Below, in pieces: positions 43,411-52,825 of a DNA stretch of 64,000 bases. The DNA comes from Ignavibacteria bacterium (lineage in GTDB: Bacteria; Bacteroidota; Ignavibacteria; Tepidaquicellales; Tepidaquicellaceae), in contig JADJAH010000011.1 in assembly GCA_016704345.1 (NCBI GenBank), positions 1 to 64,000 on the forward strand, in the 5' to 3' direction. The position numbers and the translations under genes are program-made. The notes beneath the pieces are model-generated. The model made no database searches. It was not told the origin of the DNA and saw only the letters and a list, made by a program, of their open reading frames with translations. Positions within the stretch are counted from its first letter, which is position 1; each line of letters begins with the position of its first letter.

Positions 43411-43598
43411 GAGCAATTAGAAATTTAGAATTAAAAATTAGAAATAGTGCGGGAAACGAGTTGGGACGAAACCTCATGTGAGAGCAATTAAAAATTAGCA
43501 ATTAGCAATTAGCAATTAGAATTATTGAAGAAGGGGTTTCTCCCCAATTGAGAGCAATCAAAAATGAGAAATTAGAAATTAAAAATATTTTGCTAAGG
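43408..43598. repeat. Cluster of three GAGCAATTA-type AT repeats
   Basis: Starting in the stop codon of the outer-membrane protein gene, GAGAGCAATTAGAAATT occurs (43409). Further copies are GAGAGCAATTAAAAATTAG (43480) and GAGAGCAATCAAAAATGAG (43550). Each is followed by AATTAG/AATTAA repeats. Between them is GGGGTTTCTCCCC (43533-43545), the core of the terminator at 31243-31287. Confidence 0.65.
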
Positions 43599-43603
43599 GC
43601 TTT

Positions 43604-44683
43604 CTAATCTGCAGTTTCTGTTTTCCCATAATACTTATCTCTCAGCCAGAACGCTACATTCACAAGCATAATCAGCGCGGGCACTTCAACAAGGGGACCT
43701 ATGACTCCCGCGAATGCCTGGCCACTGTTTATTCCGAACACGCCAATCGCGACAGCGATAGCAAGTTCAAAATTGTTTCCGGCAGCCGTGAAAGAGATCG
43801 AAGCATTCTTTGAATAATCTGCTCCGAGGTATTTTGCAAGAAAGAAACTCGCGAGAAACATCACGGCAAAATATATCACAAGAGGTATTGCTATTCTGAT
43901 CACATCCATCGGTATTTGCACAATCAACTCTCCTTTGAGACTGAACATGATCACGATAGTAAACAACAGAGCAATCAGCGTGATTGGTGAAATGAAGGGA
44001 ACATACTTTTTCTCAAACCACTCTTCGCCTTTTAACCTGATCAACGCATAACGGCTTATCACCCCTGCTGCGAACGGAATGCCCAGATATATTGCAACAC
44101 TTTCCGCTATCTGTCCAATCGTCACATTCACTTCGAGTCCCTCCATCCCAAGCCATTGGGGCAGGACAGTGATGAATACATAAGCATACACGCTGTAGAG
44201 CAGAACCTGAAAGATGCTGTTAAGCGCGACCAGCCCTGCCGCATATTCCCGGCTTCCCTCGGCAAGCTCATTCCATACTATTACCATTGCAATGCAACGG
44301 GCAATCCCGATGAGTATCAGTCCTATCATATACTCCGGGTATCCGTGAAGAAACAGAACGGCAAGAATGAACATGAGTATCGGACCTATTACCCAGTTGA
44401 GCAGAAGCGACACGCCGAGAATCTTCGTGTTGCGGAAAACTTCACCCATTTTTTCATATCTTACCTTTGCAAGAGGCGGATACATCATAAGTATCAGACC
44501 GATTGCGAGAGGTATATTCGTAGTACCGCTCGACAAAGAATTTATGTAAGTCGAAGAAGATGGAATGAAATAACCTATTGCAACACCAAGCAGCATTGCA
44601 AGAAAAATCCATAGTGTTAAGTAGCGATCAAGGAAGCCAAGTTTAACCCTGTTATGTGCCGGAGCACAGTTGTCTGATGCCAT
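43604..44683 (-). CDS. acr3: Arsenite efflux transporter Acr3
   Basis: The 359-residue protein has ten hydrophobic helices of the BASS/Acr3 fold. The conserved region is 'MIGLILIGIARCIAMVIVWNELAEGSREYAAG', with the essential cysteine at Cys130, and 'SISFTAAGNNFELAIAVAIG' in helix 9. Acr3 extrudes arsenite using the proton gradient. It is the last of three arsenic genes on this strand but is separated from arsM by 167 bp. A small palindrome TTATCAAATGATAA lies 18 bp upstream. Confidence 0.95.
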   Translation of the reverse strand: MASDNCAPAHNRVKLGFLDRYLTLWIFLAMLLGVAIGYFIPSSSTYINSLSSGTTNIPLAIGLILMMYPPLAKVRYEKMGEVFRNTKILGVSLLLNWVIGPILMFILAVLFLHGYPEYMIGLILIGIARCIAMVIVWNELAEGSREYAAGLVALNSIFQVLLYSVYAYVFITVLPQWLGMEGLEVNVTIGQIAESVAIYLGIPFAAGVISRYALIRLKGEEWFEKKYVPFISPITLIALLFTIVIMFSLKGELIVQIPMDVIRIAIPLVIYFAVMFLASFFLAKYLGADYSKNASISFTAAGNNFELAIAVAIGVFGINSGQAFAGVIGPLVEVPALIMLVNVAFWLRDKYYGKTETAD

Positions 44684-44700
44684 TCATCGAAGTTTATTTC

Positions 44701-44714
44701 TTATCAAATGATAA
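44701..44714. promoter_or_regulatory. Possible ArsR-like half-site palindrome before acr3
   Basis: TTATCAAATGATAA has 6-bp arms TTATCA/TGATAA around AA. It shares TTATC...GATAA with the arsR operator but has a shorter spacing, so regulation by ArsR is uncertain. Confidence 0.25.
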
Positions 44715-44850
44715 TAATAGGTTATACATTTTACTCCTGTCTGCTAATGCAGATTGGAAAGTGTGAATTAGAAATGAGGCTTTATTATATAACAAATCAG
44801 AGCAGCTCAACTTCCGGATCAATTAAGGTTTCTTTTCCTGCTGCTTTCCA

Positions 44851-45663
44851 CTAAAGAGATGGCTTCTCAGCATAGACAGTGATGCTGAATATTCCGGAAG
44901 TTCCGTCCTTGAATTCCGAGAGCTCTTCTTCGTTCAGATAATTTCTGAGAATATTGTCAGGTAGAACAATTGCTTTTTCTTTCTGCAATGTAATGTTCTC
45001 AAAACCATTCTTGCGTATAAGGTTGAGGTATTCTTCCTTCTGAATTGCTCCCGATACACATCCCGCGTACATCATGGCATCTTCCTTAAGCGCTTCGGGG
45101 AGTTCGCCTATAAGTACAATGTCGGATATGCTGAAGTGGCCGCCGGGTTTTGTTACTCTGAACATTTCTCCAAACACAGTGTCCTTATCAGGCACGAGAT
45201 TGAGAACACAATTGCTTACAATCACATCCACGGTATTGTCTTCTATAGGCATGTTGTCAATATCACCCTGAATGAATTCAACATTCGTGAAGCCAAGCTT
45301 TGAAGCATTAGTTCTTGCTTTTTCTATCATGGCAGGAGTAAAATCAATTCCGATCACTTTTCCTTCATCGCCGGTCTCTGCTCTAGCAACAAAGCAATCG
45401 TTACCCGCGCCCGAGCCAAGATCTAATACAGTGTCGCCTTTCTGTATCTTAGCAAACTGTGTCGGTAATCCGCATCCAAGACCGAGATCCGCATCAGGAT
45501 TGTATCCCTCGAGCGTTGCGTAATCATCGTTCATAATGTTGTAAGCTTCGTCAGAACAGCATCCAGATCCGCAGCAGGAAGTTTCATTTACTTCCTTGCT
45601 CTGCAATGCTATTTCGCCGTATTTCTGTCTTACTGTTTCCTTTAGTTCTTCAGCTGTTTTCAT
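44851..45663 (-). CDS. arsM: Arsenite methyltransferase ArsM
   Basis: ArsM uses S-adenosylmethionine to methylate As(III) to mono-, di- and trimethylated forms. The 270-residue protein has the SAM motif 'VLDLGSGAGNDCFVA' (79-93) and the three catalytic cysteines expected for the family: Cys64 (GLGCGLP), Cys152 (SNCVLNLV) and Cys202 (AGCVSGA). An N-terminal CC...CC pair (30-31, 35-36) may bind arsenic first. Length is normal. An ArsR-type site (45683-45702) lies 20 bp upstream of the ATG, and a terminator separates it from arsR, so it is probably induced independently by arsenite. Confidence 0.95.
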   Translation of the reverse strand: MKTAEELKETVRQKYGEIALQSKEVNETSCCGSGCCSDEAYNIMNDDYATLEGYNPDADLGLGCGLPTQFAKIQKGDTVLDLGSGAGNDCFVARAETGDEGKVIGIDFTPAMIEKARTNASKLGFTNVEFIQGDIDNMPIEDNTVDVIVSNCVLNLVPDKDTVFGEMFRVTKPGGHFSISDIVLIGELPEALKEDAMMYAGCVSGAIQKEEYLNLIRKNGFENITLQKEKAIVLPDNILRNYLNEEELSEFKDGTSGIFSITVYAEKPSL

Positions 45664-45682
45664 TGTTGTTATGTTTAGTTAG

Positions 45683-45702
45683 TTATCGTAAAATTGCGAT
45701 TG
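45683..45702. promoter_or_regulatory. Degenerate ArsR operator before arsM
   Basis: TTATCGTAAAATTGCGATTG matches the perfect arsR operator (TTATCGTAATATTACGATAA) at 16 of 20 positions, with the left half intact. It lies 20 bp upstream of the arsM start. Confidence 0.65.
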
Positions 45703-45710
45703 ATAGGTTC

Positions 45711-45742
45711 AAAAAAACTCAACAGCATGCTGATGTTGAGTT
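45711..45742 (-). terminator. Terminator at the arsR stop codon
   Basis: AACTCAACA (45716-45724) and TGTTGAGTT (45734-45742) form a 9-bp stem with a 9-nt loop. On the reverse strand it is followed by TTTTTTT. It overlaps the arsR stop codon and precedes the arsM operator. Confidence 0.65.
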
Positions 45743-46051
45743 TCTGCAACTGTCAAAAAGTTCGTTCAGACAATCCTGAGCGGCCTTCAACTCTTTTGCA
45801 TCAACACAGTAGCATACGGTAGCGCCTTCAATATCTCCTTTAATCAGTCCGGCAGTCTTAAGTTCTTTAAGATGCTGAGACACAGTGCTTTGGGACAGCG
45901 GCAGAACATCTACAATGTCTCCGCACACGCACGCATTGTGTTTCATAAGCATCTTCAAAATGGCTATCCTTGCCGGATGCGATAATGCTTTTGCGTATTT
46001 TGCTATTCGATTGTCTTTTACGGAGAACTCTTCTGACTTAGTTGCGCCCAT
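45719..46051 (-). CDS. arsR: Arsenic-responsive repressor ArsR
   Basis: The 110-residue winged-helix protein has the ArsR/SmtB fold ('YAKALSHPARIAILKMLMKHN', 'LSQSTVSQHLKELKTAGLIKG'). Metal-sensing cysteines are Cys41-Val-Cys43 in 'NACVCGDIV' (the ELCVCDL-type alpha3 site), with further pairs at Cys80/Cys82, Cys94, Cys102 and a terminal Cys109-Cys110. As(III) or Sb(III) binding releases it from DNA. A perfect 20-bp palindrome sits 12 bp upstream of its start, so it is autoregulated. The gene ends in its own terminator and heads the arsM/acr3 group. Confidence 0.95.
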   Translation of the reverse strand: MGATKSEEFSVKDNRIAKYAKALSHPARIAILKMLMKHNACVCGDIVDVLPLSQSTVSQHLKELKTAGLIKGDIEGATVCYCVDAKELKAAQDCLNELFDSCRNSTSACC

Positions 46052-46062
46052 GTCTGCGTTTG

Positions 46063-46084
46063 TTTATCGTAATATTACGATAAA
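46063..46084. promoter_or_regulatory. ArsR operator, perfect palindrome
   Basis: The core TTATCGTAATATTACGATAA (46064-46083) is a perfect 20-bp palindrome, extended by one T/A pair on each side. It lies directly upstream of arsR. A degenerate copy precedes arsM. Confidence 0.85.
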
Positions 46085-46331
46085 ATTTCCAAGATGCAAG
46101 TAAAAAATTTATTCACAGAAATATTGGCGCAATAGCTGGCACCGTTAAGTGATTCAAGAGAGGATGGATGTTGGAATTGAGCATTGGAAGAAAGGTTTAC
46201 TGTGTCATAAATTGCGGTCAGCTATAAACATTTTGAAATGCAATCAAATAAGAACCGAAATGTAATGATTTGCCTGTACTCATGAATCAGTCATTATCTT
46301 ATGTTCACTGCGATTCATCTCAAGCAGAAAG

Positions 46332-46970
46332 TTAATCGATCGGTTTCAGGTCATAGATCTTTCTGACTTCTTCAAAGATGTCGCCAATATTCAAATCGAG
46401 ATCAATCAGTTTCCCGGTTCTCACATCAAAAACAAGACCGTGAATAATTGGGTAGCCGGTTTTATACCATGCCCTTTGTACATGATCTATTTTGATAATG
46501 TTGATGCATTGCTCCATGACGTTTAGCTCTACTAATCTGTCAAACTTCTTTTGGCTGTCCTTAATTGAGTCAAGCTCATCAATATGATAGCGATATACAT
46601 CTCTCAGCGTCTGAAGCCAGCTGTTCAGCTGTCCCATATCACTTGGATTCAATGCCGCCTTAACGCCTCCGCACTCATAGTGTCCGCAGACTATTATGTG
46701 TTTCACTTTTAGTTGCTCCACGGCAAACTGCACAACTGCATTGATATTGTTATCAGTGTTGACGACAAGATTGGCTATGTTTCGGTGTACAAAGACTTCG
46801 CCCGGCTTTGCTCCCATCAGTTCTTCGGCTGTTACCCTGCTGTCGGAACATCCTATATACAGGAGTTCCGGATGTTGTCCTTTTGCAAGGTCTTCAAAAT
46901 AATTCGGATTGAGAGATAGCTTTTCTTCAACCCACTTCTTATTGTTCTCAAATACTTTGCTGAAATCCAT
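46332..46970 (-). CDS. can: Beta-class carbonic anhydrase
   Basis: The enzyme interconverts CO2 and bicarbonate. The 212-residue protein has the zinc ligands Cys41 (GCSDSRV), His97 and Cys100 (CGHYECGG), plus the Asp43-Arg45 dyad typical of beta carbonic anhydrases. 'GEVFVHRNIANLV' is conserved as well. The fold length is close to E. coli Can (220 residues). It lacks an N-terminal extension, so it is probably cytoplasmic. Flanking gaps on both sides suggest a single-gene transcript. Bicarbonate may feed carboxylases or the neighbouring cell functions; no link is visible. Confidence 0.95.
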   Translation of the reverse strand: MDFSKVFENNKKWVEEKLSLNPNYFEDLAKGQHPELLYIGCSDSRVTAEELMGAKPGEVFVHRNIANLVVNTDNNINAVVQFAVEQLKVKHIIVCGHYECGGVKAALNPSDMGQLNSWLQTLRDVYRYHIDELDSIKDSQKKFDRLVELNVMEQCINIIKIDHVQRAWYKTGYPIIHGLVFDVRTGKLIDLDLNIGDIFEEVRKIYDLKPID

Positions 46971-47333
46971 TCTGTGATTTTTTCATTATTTACAAAACTG
47001 ATCATCTGATTCAAAAGGGAGATGAATATCAATTTTGATCAGATATTTTTATGCAATGATAACAGCATTATTTTCTTAGTTCAATGCTTCTTAAAATTCT
47101 TTGTTGTAAATGATGACATCTACGGTCAGTTAATTTTGCATCACACATTACCAAACATTCAATCACCTCAATTTTTTACTTTACACTATATTTAATGAAG
47201 TTAATACTCTATCTTAACAAAAGTATGAACTAAGAAATAATAGTCAGAACGTTCTGCCCGAAACCACCTGTTTTAAATTTCTAACTGCATTTGTTAGTCA
47301 GCAAAATATTTTCATTCAACAAAACCATTATTC
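46971..47333. other. Divergent intergenic region, no gene seen
   Basis: This AT-rich gap separates the reverse-strand carbonic anhydrase gene from the plus-strand desaturase gene and must contain both promoters. No clear RNA gene, strong hairpin or repeat was found. Confidence 0.6.
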
Positions 47334-48086
47334 ATGGAAATCCTTATTTTTTTTATTGCAAACTGGTACTTATCCCTGTTTGCACAATCTTTTCTTCAGC
47401 ATAGATATGCAGCACACGGAGCCTTCACAATGAACAAATTCTGGGAAAGGTTCTTCTATATATTTGCATATTTTGTCCAGGGTTCATCCTATCTTAGCGC
47501 AAGAGCTTACGGAATTCTTCATCGTATGCATCATGCTTATGCAGACACTCCAAAGGATCCGCACTCTCCAAAGTATTATTCCAATCTCTTTGCAATGATG
47601 TGGAATACTAAAAAAGTATATGCAGATATATTTGATAACAGAATGGAAGTGGAAGAGAGATTCACAAAGAATCTGCCCGACTGGAACAAGCTTGACAAGT
47701 GGGGACAATCATATACCAACAGGATAATGTTCGTTATGTTCTACATCAGTTTTTATGTTTACTTTGACGCATCATGGTGGATGTATGGTTTGATACCGAT
47801 ACAGGTACTGAGCAGTCCGATTCACGGCTCTATCATAAACTGGTTTGCTCATAAATATGGAAAACAGGAACACGAAGTTGACAACACATCGCGCAATCTA
47901 ATGCCGGTGGATTTTCTGATGATGGGCGAAGACTATCACAACAATCACCACAAATATCCGTCAAGTGCAAACTTCGGAATGAAGTGGTATGAAATAGATC
48001 CTACATATTGTGTTATGTTTGTCTTTGACAAGCTCGGAATAATCAAGATAAAGAATAAAGGCAAACGGTTAGTTACTGAATACTAA
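47334..48086 (+). CDS. Fatty-acid (acyl) desaturase
   Basis: The 250-residue membrane protein belongs to the acyl-CoA/delta-9-type desaturases. The three histidine boxes that hold the di-iron centre are present: HRYAAH (23-28), HRMHH (in 'ILHRMHHAYADTP') and HNNHH (in 'EDYHNNHHKYPSS'). Four hydrophobic helices flank them. It would introduce a double bond into fatty acyl chains using O2 and an electron donor, affecting membrane fluidity. The size is somewhat short but complete. It needs oxygen, so the host is not a strict anaerobe or uses it only under aeration. Confidence 0.92.
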   Translation: MEILIFFIANWYLSLFAQSFLQHRYAAHGAFTMNKFWERFFYIFAYFVQGSSYLSARAYGILHRMHHAYADTPKDPHSPKYYSNLFAMMWNTKKVYADIFDNRMEVEERFTKNLPDWNKLDKWGQSYTNRIMFVMFYISFYVYFDASWWMYGLIPIQVLSSPIHGSIINWFAHKYGKQEHEVDNTSRNLMPVDFLMMGEDYHNNHHKYPSSANFGMKWYEIDPTYCVMFVFDKLGIIKIKNKGKRLVTEY

Positions 48087-48130
48087 CCTGTAAGGTCTGG
48101 GATTGTTGCTGTTCAACTTTTGATTTATTG

Positions 48131-48182
48131 TTCTGCTTGTTTTAGATGTGGTTCCAATATGTGATCTTACAAACAAGCAGAA
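48131..48182 (+). terminator. 12-bp stem-loop after desaturase gene
   Basis: TTCTGCTTGTTT (48131-48142) pairs perfectly with AAACAAGCAGAA (48171-48182) across a 28-nt loop. There is no long T-run, so it is a possible terminator or RNA 3' end structure for the desaturase transcript. Confidence 0.45.
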
Positions 48183-48263
48183 TGATCAATCACACATTAT
48201 CCGTTTAATGCAGATTCACGAGAAAGATTCCTCGGTTCTGAATAAAAATCTGCAAGCATAAAC

Positions 48264-49703
48264 TCATCCTCTAAAATTCTCCGACTTCTCGATCAGCCAA
48301 TTCTTCACTCCAAGAGGATTGCTCTGCATTTTTCTGATATCTTTCTTTAGCAGAGAAATGCCTTTGTCATTCTTATTCTTAAACCCTTCGGTTTTGAGTT
48401 TTGTGAGTTCACCAACATATTTCAGAAACTCGTAGTGCGCAATCTTCTGTTCTTCAGCCATCATTTTTTCACTCTTGAGATAGTGCCTGAATGCATCTAT
48501 TGAAGAAAGGGTTTGCTCATGCATATCTTGTTCATAATAAATTCTTACCGTATAACTTCTTACCATTACCTTTACAAGAAACAGTTTGAAATTTGTCCTG
48601 GAAAAAAATTCAAGCGCCTTTCCATATTTCTTTAATCTGTATGCAAGAAATCCCTTACAGTAATTGATAGTATTTGATCGTTCTTCTGCCGGAGAAATCC
48701 CGTTCTGAAACCGGTTCAGAAAATCTTCTGCCCATTCATACTCGTTAACGACACATGCCGAGGTATAATTGGAGATAACATTGACATAAAGAGCATAATC
48801 GGGCGAAGTAATATTCCTATCAACCATCTCCTTAAGAATGTTGAACCGTTCCCTGTAAAACGATTCGTCCCCAAGCCTCAATCTGTAAACTGCAAAAGAA
48901 TTTGCAACTAGAAGTATATAATAAATGTCTTCATCCGAAAGATTCTTTTCGTTTTTTTCTTTGTAACTCATAAGCAGTCGATAATCTTTTTCATCTCTTG
49001 ACAATTCAAGTGCAATTATCTGCTTATAGATCTTGCATGAAGGATTGTCATCAAAGTCTTTATCTTTAATATAATCCCAGATGTTTTCAAACATTTCCAT
49101 TTTGAAATCTACATTGCCGTGATTCTTGTTTGTCAGCATTTTCGAATAAGTGCGCAACAATACTATCAAAGCATAGCGCACAAAAATATCAAACTCATTC
49201 TGGATAAGATCAAACGTATAACTTGATTTTTCGAATTTGTAATGAGAAGTGGCCGCCCGTGCCAGTTGATATTTCGCCTCGTAGAAGAACTCGTCTTTCA
49301 CAATTCGTTCATTCATGATCTTCTTGACCTGCTTTTCCTTTTGCAAATAGAGATTGTCCAGTTTTCTTTCGTGAAGCTCATTGAGGAGATCTATTTCGTT
49401 TTCCACCCCTCTTTTTTCAACAGCAATAAGCTTTAGAAATGTCATGGCTAATTGATACAAGTCGGAGATCAGATTCTTGATCTTAAAATAATTATACTCT
49501 TCATTAGCAAACATCTTCCGAAAGATCATCTCTTCGGTACATTCATCTGAATCAAATGAAGGATAGAACTTCACCAACTCCTCGCAAAGTCTGATTACAT
49601 TTTGATTTTTGTTATAGAAAGGAGAATTGACCAGCTCCCTGAATCTATTTATTTCTGTCTTTGAAAGTGTCTTCAAGAGTATTACGAGTTTTGTGTTAAC
49701 CAT
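48264..49703 (-). CDS. Large alpha-helical protein of unknown function
   Basis: The 479-residue protein has no signal peptide and no clear catalytic motif. It is almost entirely helical, with TPR/SEL-like periodicity ('YCKGFLAYRLKKYGKALEFFSR', 'KVMVRSYTVRIYYEQDMHEQTL') and an N-terminal signature 'VILLKTLSKTEINRFRELVNSPFYNKNQ'. The gene at the right edge (63483-64000) begins with a related signature ('LFQLIKSLEQAEKRYFKVF'), and a fragment near 954-1034 may be a third copy. It is a lineage-typical helical-repeat family. A scaffold role is plausible but unproven. Confidence 0.6.
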   Translation of the reverse strand: MVNTKLVILLKTLSKTEINRFRELVNSPFYNKNQNVIRLCEELVKFYPSFDSDECTEEMIFRKMFANEEYNYFKIKNLISDLYQLAMTFLKLIAVEKRGVENEIDLLNELHERKLDNLYLQKEKQVKKIMNERIVKDEFFYEAKYQLARAATSHYKFEKSSYTFDLIQNEFDIFVRYALIVLLRTYSKMLTNKNHGNVDFKMEMFENIWDYIKDKDFDDNPSCKIYKQIIALELSRDEKDYRLLMSYKEKNEKNLSDEDIYYILLVANSFAVYRLRLGDESFYRERFNILKEMVDRNITSPDYALYVNVISNYTSACVVNEYEWAEDFLNRFQNGISPAEERSNTINYCKGFLAYRLKKYGKALEFFSRTNFKLFLVKVMVRSYTVRIYYEQDMHEQTLSSIDAFRHYLKSEKMMAEEQKIAHYEFLKYVGELTKLKTEGFKNKNDKGISLLKKDIRKMQSNPLGVKNWLIEKSENFRG

Positions 49704-49803
49704 TCGGGCATTCTATTCTGAAAAGTTGCTGCAAAATACATAATATTTCCAACGAGATTAAGCAACAATCAGATATTGAATTAAATCCAATAAGAAATAA
49801 TAA

Positions 49804-49831
49804 TCCCGCTTAAGCAAAGACTCAAGCGGGA
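49804..49831 (-). terminator. Terminator for the LamG-domain gene
   Basis: TCCCGCTT (49804-49811) and AAGCGGGA (49824-49831) form a perfect 8-bp stem. On the reverse strand ATTATTATTTCTTATT follows. It lies about 100 bp past the stop of the 49936-52408 gene. Confidence 0.55.
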
Positions 49832-49935
49832 GCACTTATCTGGTTTGTCATTTGAGATACAATGCATGCCATGCAGCTTGTCAACACCACATGCAATATC
49901 AATTCGCCAAAACCATTCTTAATTCTTAATTGCTC

Positions 49936-52408
49936 TTAAGGCAAGACTGCCGACACAAAATTTGCCGCATTGTTATCTGCGATTGCAAAGTCGGTTCCGT
50001 CAACAAAGTCATCGCCGGTGAGGTCAGTTACAACATATCCGCTTACAAAATTTGAAGCGTCGTTGTCTATCAAGCTCACATCAGTAGCGTCAACGGTTCT
50101 GTCCTGATTCACATCGCCGGAGTATATTGCATAAGTTGCGGGACTTAACCTGACCTGTACAACATTTTGTCCGAACGCAGTGGTCGGATTGGCAGTAAGA
50201 TTATAAGTGAAATTATTCCTGTTGAAGCTGATTGGGTTGGAGGTCCAGGTTTCTATAGAATTCCTGTGAAGTACTTTTAAGAAGCAAACAGCGTCATACG
50301 GAACATTGCGGAAGCTCAACTCTGTGAATCCCGATGCAAATACAAAGCTCTTGGCGCTATCATACACGATGGAAGGATTTGAGTAATTCATCAACACGGT
50401 TCTTACTGTGTCAGGATTTTGATTATTGGTGGAAGTCTTGTAAAGCCCCTGGAAGTAAACTCTTAAAGAAAGATTTGATTCTGAAACTTCCATATCATTT
50501 ATTCTGATACCGCTAACATGAAACCTGCCGATATGTCCTGTCCCAATATCCCTTATACGGATTCTCCATAGACCCTTTGAATTTGTTCCTCCAAACTTTC
50601 CCATCAAACTGCTTTGCGGCCTGATGTATCCGGATATTGAAGAATACTTTCCCGTGCCTATTATGCTGTCGGCCTGATCAGAGAAGATTACTCTTGCGCT
50701 ATTGTCAAAACCTACAGGCAGAATGCCTGACATTAATCTAAGCGAATCACCGGATGGAGAAACAACATCTACATTCAGATCTGACAATCTTGAATGATTC
50801 ACCGCGATCATGACTTCCATGCTTGTTATTGTGGCGCTTTTATAAATAGGAATGTTCATAGTAACACTGCCTGTTGTGCCCGATGGCGGAAGCAACTGTT
50901 CTAAATTAGTTGAAGGAAGATAAAATCCTTTAGTAAATGCCTCATCAAATCCTCTTAACAGCGGAGAAACTTGTACAGCAGAGTCTGATGCGGGATTGCT
51001 GAAGCCTGCATTGTTTCTGAAATACATTTCCGGACCGCCATCTCCCTCGCTGTCACGCAAGTAGCCGTCCAGGTTGTAGCATAATTCAATTCTTGGTGAA
51101 AGATCGGTGCTCTGGTCAAGAGCTTTGTATGTTAATGCAAACACCGAATCCTGACTTCTGAAATATCTGTTTTGAATTCTGAGTTCATCTATCATGCCAT
51201 TGAAATCCGTTTCAGCACCCGGGGTTCCTCCTATGAAGAGTGAATCACTTCCGGAAGAGATTGCTCCGAAAGATTCAGCCCATCTATTGACAAGGCCTCC
51301 GTTAATATAGAATAGCACGGAGTCTGATTTGAAACTCACGGTAACTCTTGTCCAGTTATTGCTGGCGAGAATCCAGTCAGACATTGACAGAATTCCGTTC
51401 ACGGTAACGCAGACTTTGTTGCTGATCAGATGAAGTCTATACTGATTTCCTTTCTTCATAACGTTACAGGTTTGAGTTGCTCTGGGATAGATCCATAAGT
51501 CCAGAGTCATTTCATCGCTGAACTCGATTGTCGAAGTATCGGGAGCGGCTATGTAATCTTCGTTGCCGTCAAAGACCGCCGCCTGATTTGTGCTTATCGT
51601 TGAGCTTGGTTGATGTGAATATGAAACAGGTGAAACGTTTCTTGCCTGAACGGGATTTTCCGAAGCCGAGAAATCGGTCGTTGAAAAAGGAGAGACGGAA
51701 TTCTCCTTCTGAAAAGGAAGAGACAGAACAAGACCGTTATATATTCCGCTTGATGTTGCAACGACGCTTCTGTAATTCGCAGAAACTTCATCTGCCGATA
51801 GTGCTTTGTCCCATACTCTTACTTCATCAAGCTTGCCGTTGAACGCGGAAGTGCTTCCTGATATTCCGACAAAGAGGGAATCAGTATTTGATTGAGGCAA
51901 TGCAAGCGCGGAAGTCATCGAAGAATCAAGAACACCATTAATGTAGATGGCGTGAACGTTTGTGATTGAGTCGAAAGTTGCGCTTACATGATGCCATGTG
52001 CCGGGTTGTATAAAAGTAGTTGACTTGCTCATCAGTCTTGTTCCTCCATTGATAATAAAAAATTATCCGTCCGTTCACCAATCTCAGGCCGTATCTCAGC
52101 GAAGTACCGAGCGTTCCTCCTTTTGATATGATGCCTCTTGCGCTTGCAGTTGTAGAAGTCTGATTTATCCAGGCTTCCAGAGTCAGACTGCCGGTTATGT
52201 TCAGAGCAGCAGAATTAGGAACTGAAATGTAGCTGGTGTTAACACCATTGAACAAGCATGCCTGGTTCCAGCTTAAGTTTGCATTTGCCCTTCCGGAAAG
52301 GACAAGAATTGCCGATGTGCTGAAAATCATTGTGAGTGCAAAGAGCAATCCGAATTGTTTCGGCTTGGGCGCTTTTGAACTTCGGAGATCTTTAATTACT
52401 TCTACCAT
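49936..52408 (-). CDS. Secreted LamG/P-domain protein with dockerin-like C-terminus, frameshifted
   Basis: Two frames read as one ~820-residue secreted protein. The first (start 52408) has a signal-anchor region and the first half of a LamG domain ('CLFNGVNTSYISVPNSAALNITGSLTLEAWI'). The second continues 'INGGTRLMSKSTTFIQPGTWHHVSATFD'. The shift occurs at a six-A run (plus strand 52057-52062). A second LamG domain follows ('AAVFDGNEDYIAAPDTSTIEF'), then a proprotein-convertase P-domain ('MEVMIAVNHSRLSDLNVDVVSPSG'). The C-terminus has two Ca-loops ('GDVNQDRTVDATDVSLIDND', 'TDLTGDDFVDGTDFAIADNN'), dockerin-like, instead of a T9SS domain. The frameshift may be a sequencing error. Confidence 0.7.
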
Positions 52409-52825
52409 AACGGGATGATTTTTGATTTGAAAATGTAGGCAAAGTTACAAACGTTCATCCGTTTTGCAAAACAAAGTTTTGCTTATTCTTAATTAGAGAA
52501 CTTGATAATATTCTGCATAGAATTGAATTGCAGGTCTGTTTTAAAGGTTTTTGTTCGAAAATCCTTATCGGCAGGCTAAACTGATGTTCTGATTTTTAAC
52601 ATTAATACGGCAAGTCAATGTCCCTACGCTCCAATTCAACTTCGTAATAATATTCATATAATTAAGGAGCAATTCTGACAGAAACGTAAGAGCAAATTCC
52701 TTTGAAGCGGGGATTAGTAAGTAATAGCGTGTTTGGAAATGTTCGCCGTCAGTGGCTAAATTGGATTGTCAGTTTCAGGTGTATTGTAATGAGCGGGGCC
52801 AAATATTCAAACAGGAAATACTAAA
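52409..52825. other. Intergenic gap, no gene seen
   Basis: No coding frame, repeat or RNA structure stands out. The sequence is AT-rich and separates two reverse-strand genes. The promoter of the LamG-protein gene should lie in its left part. Confidence 0.5.
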
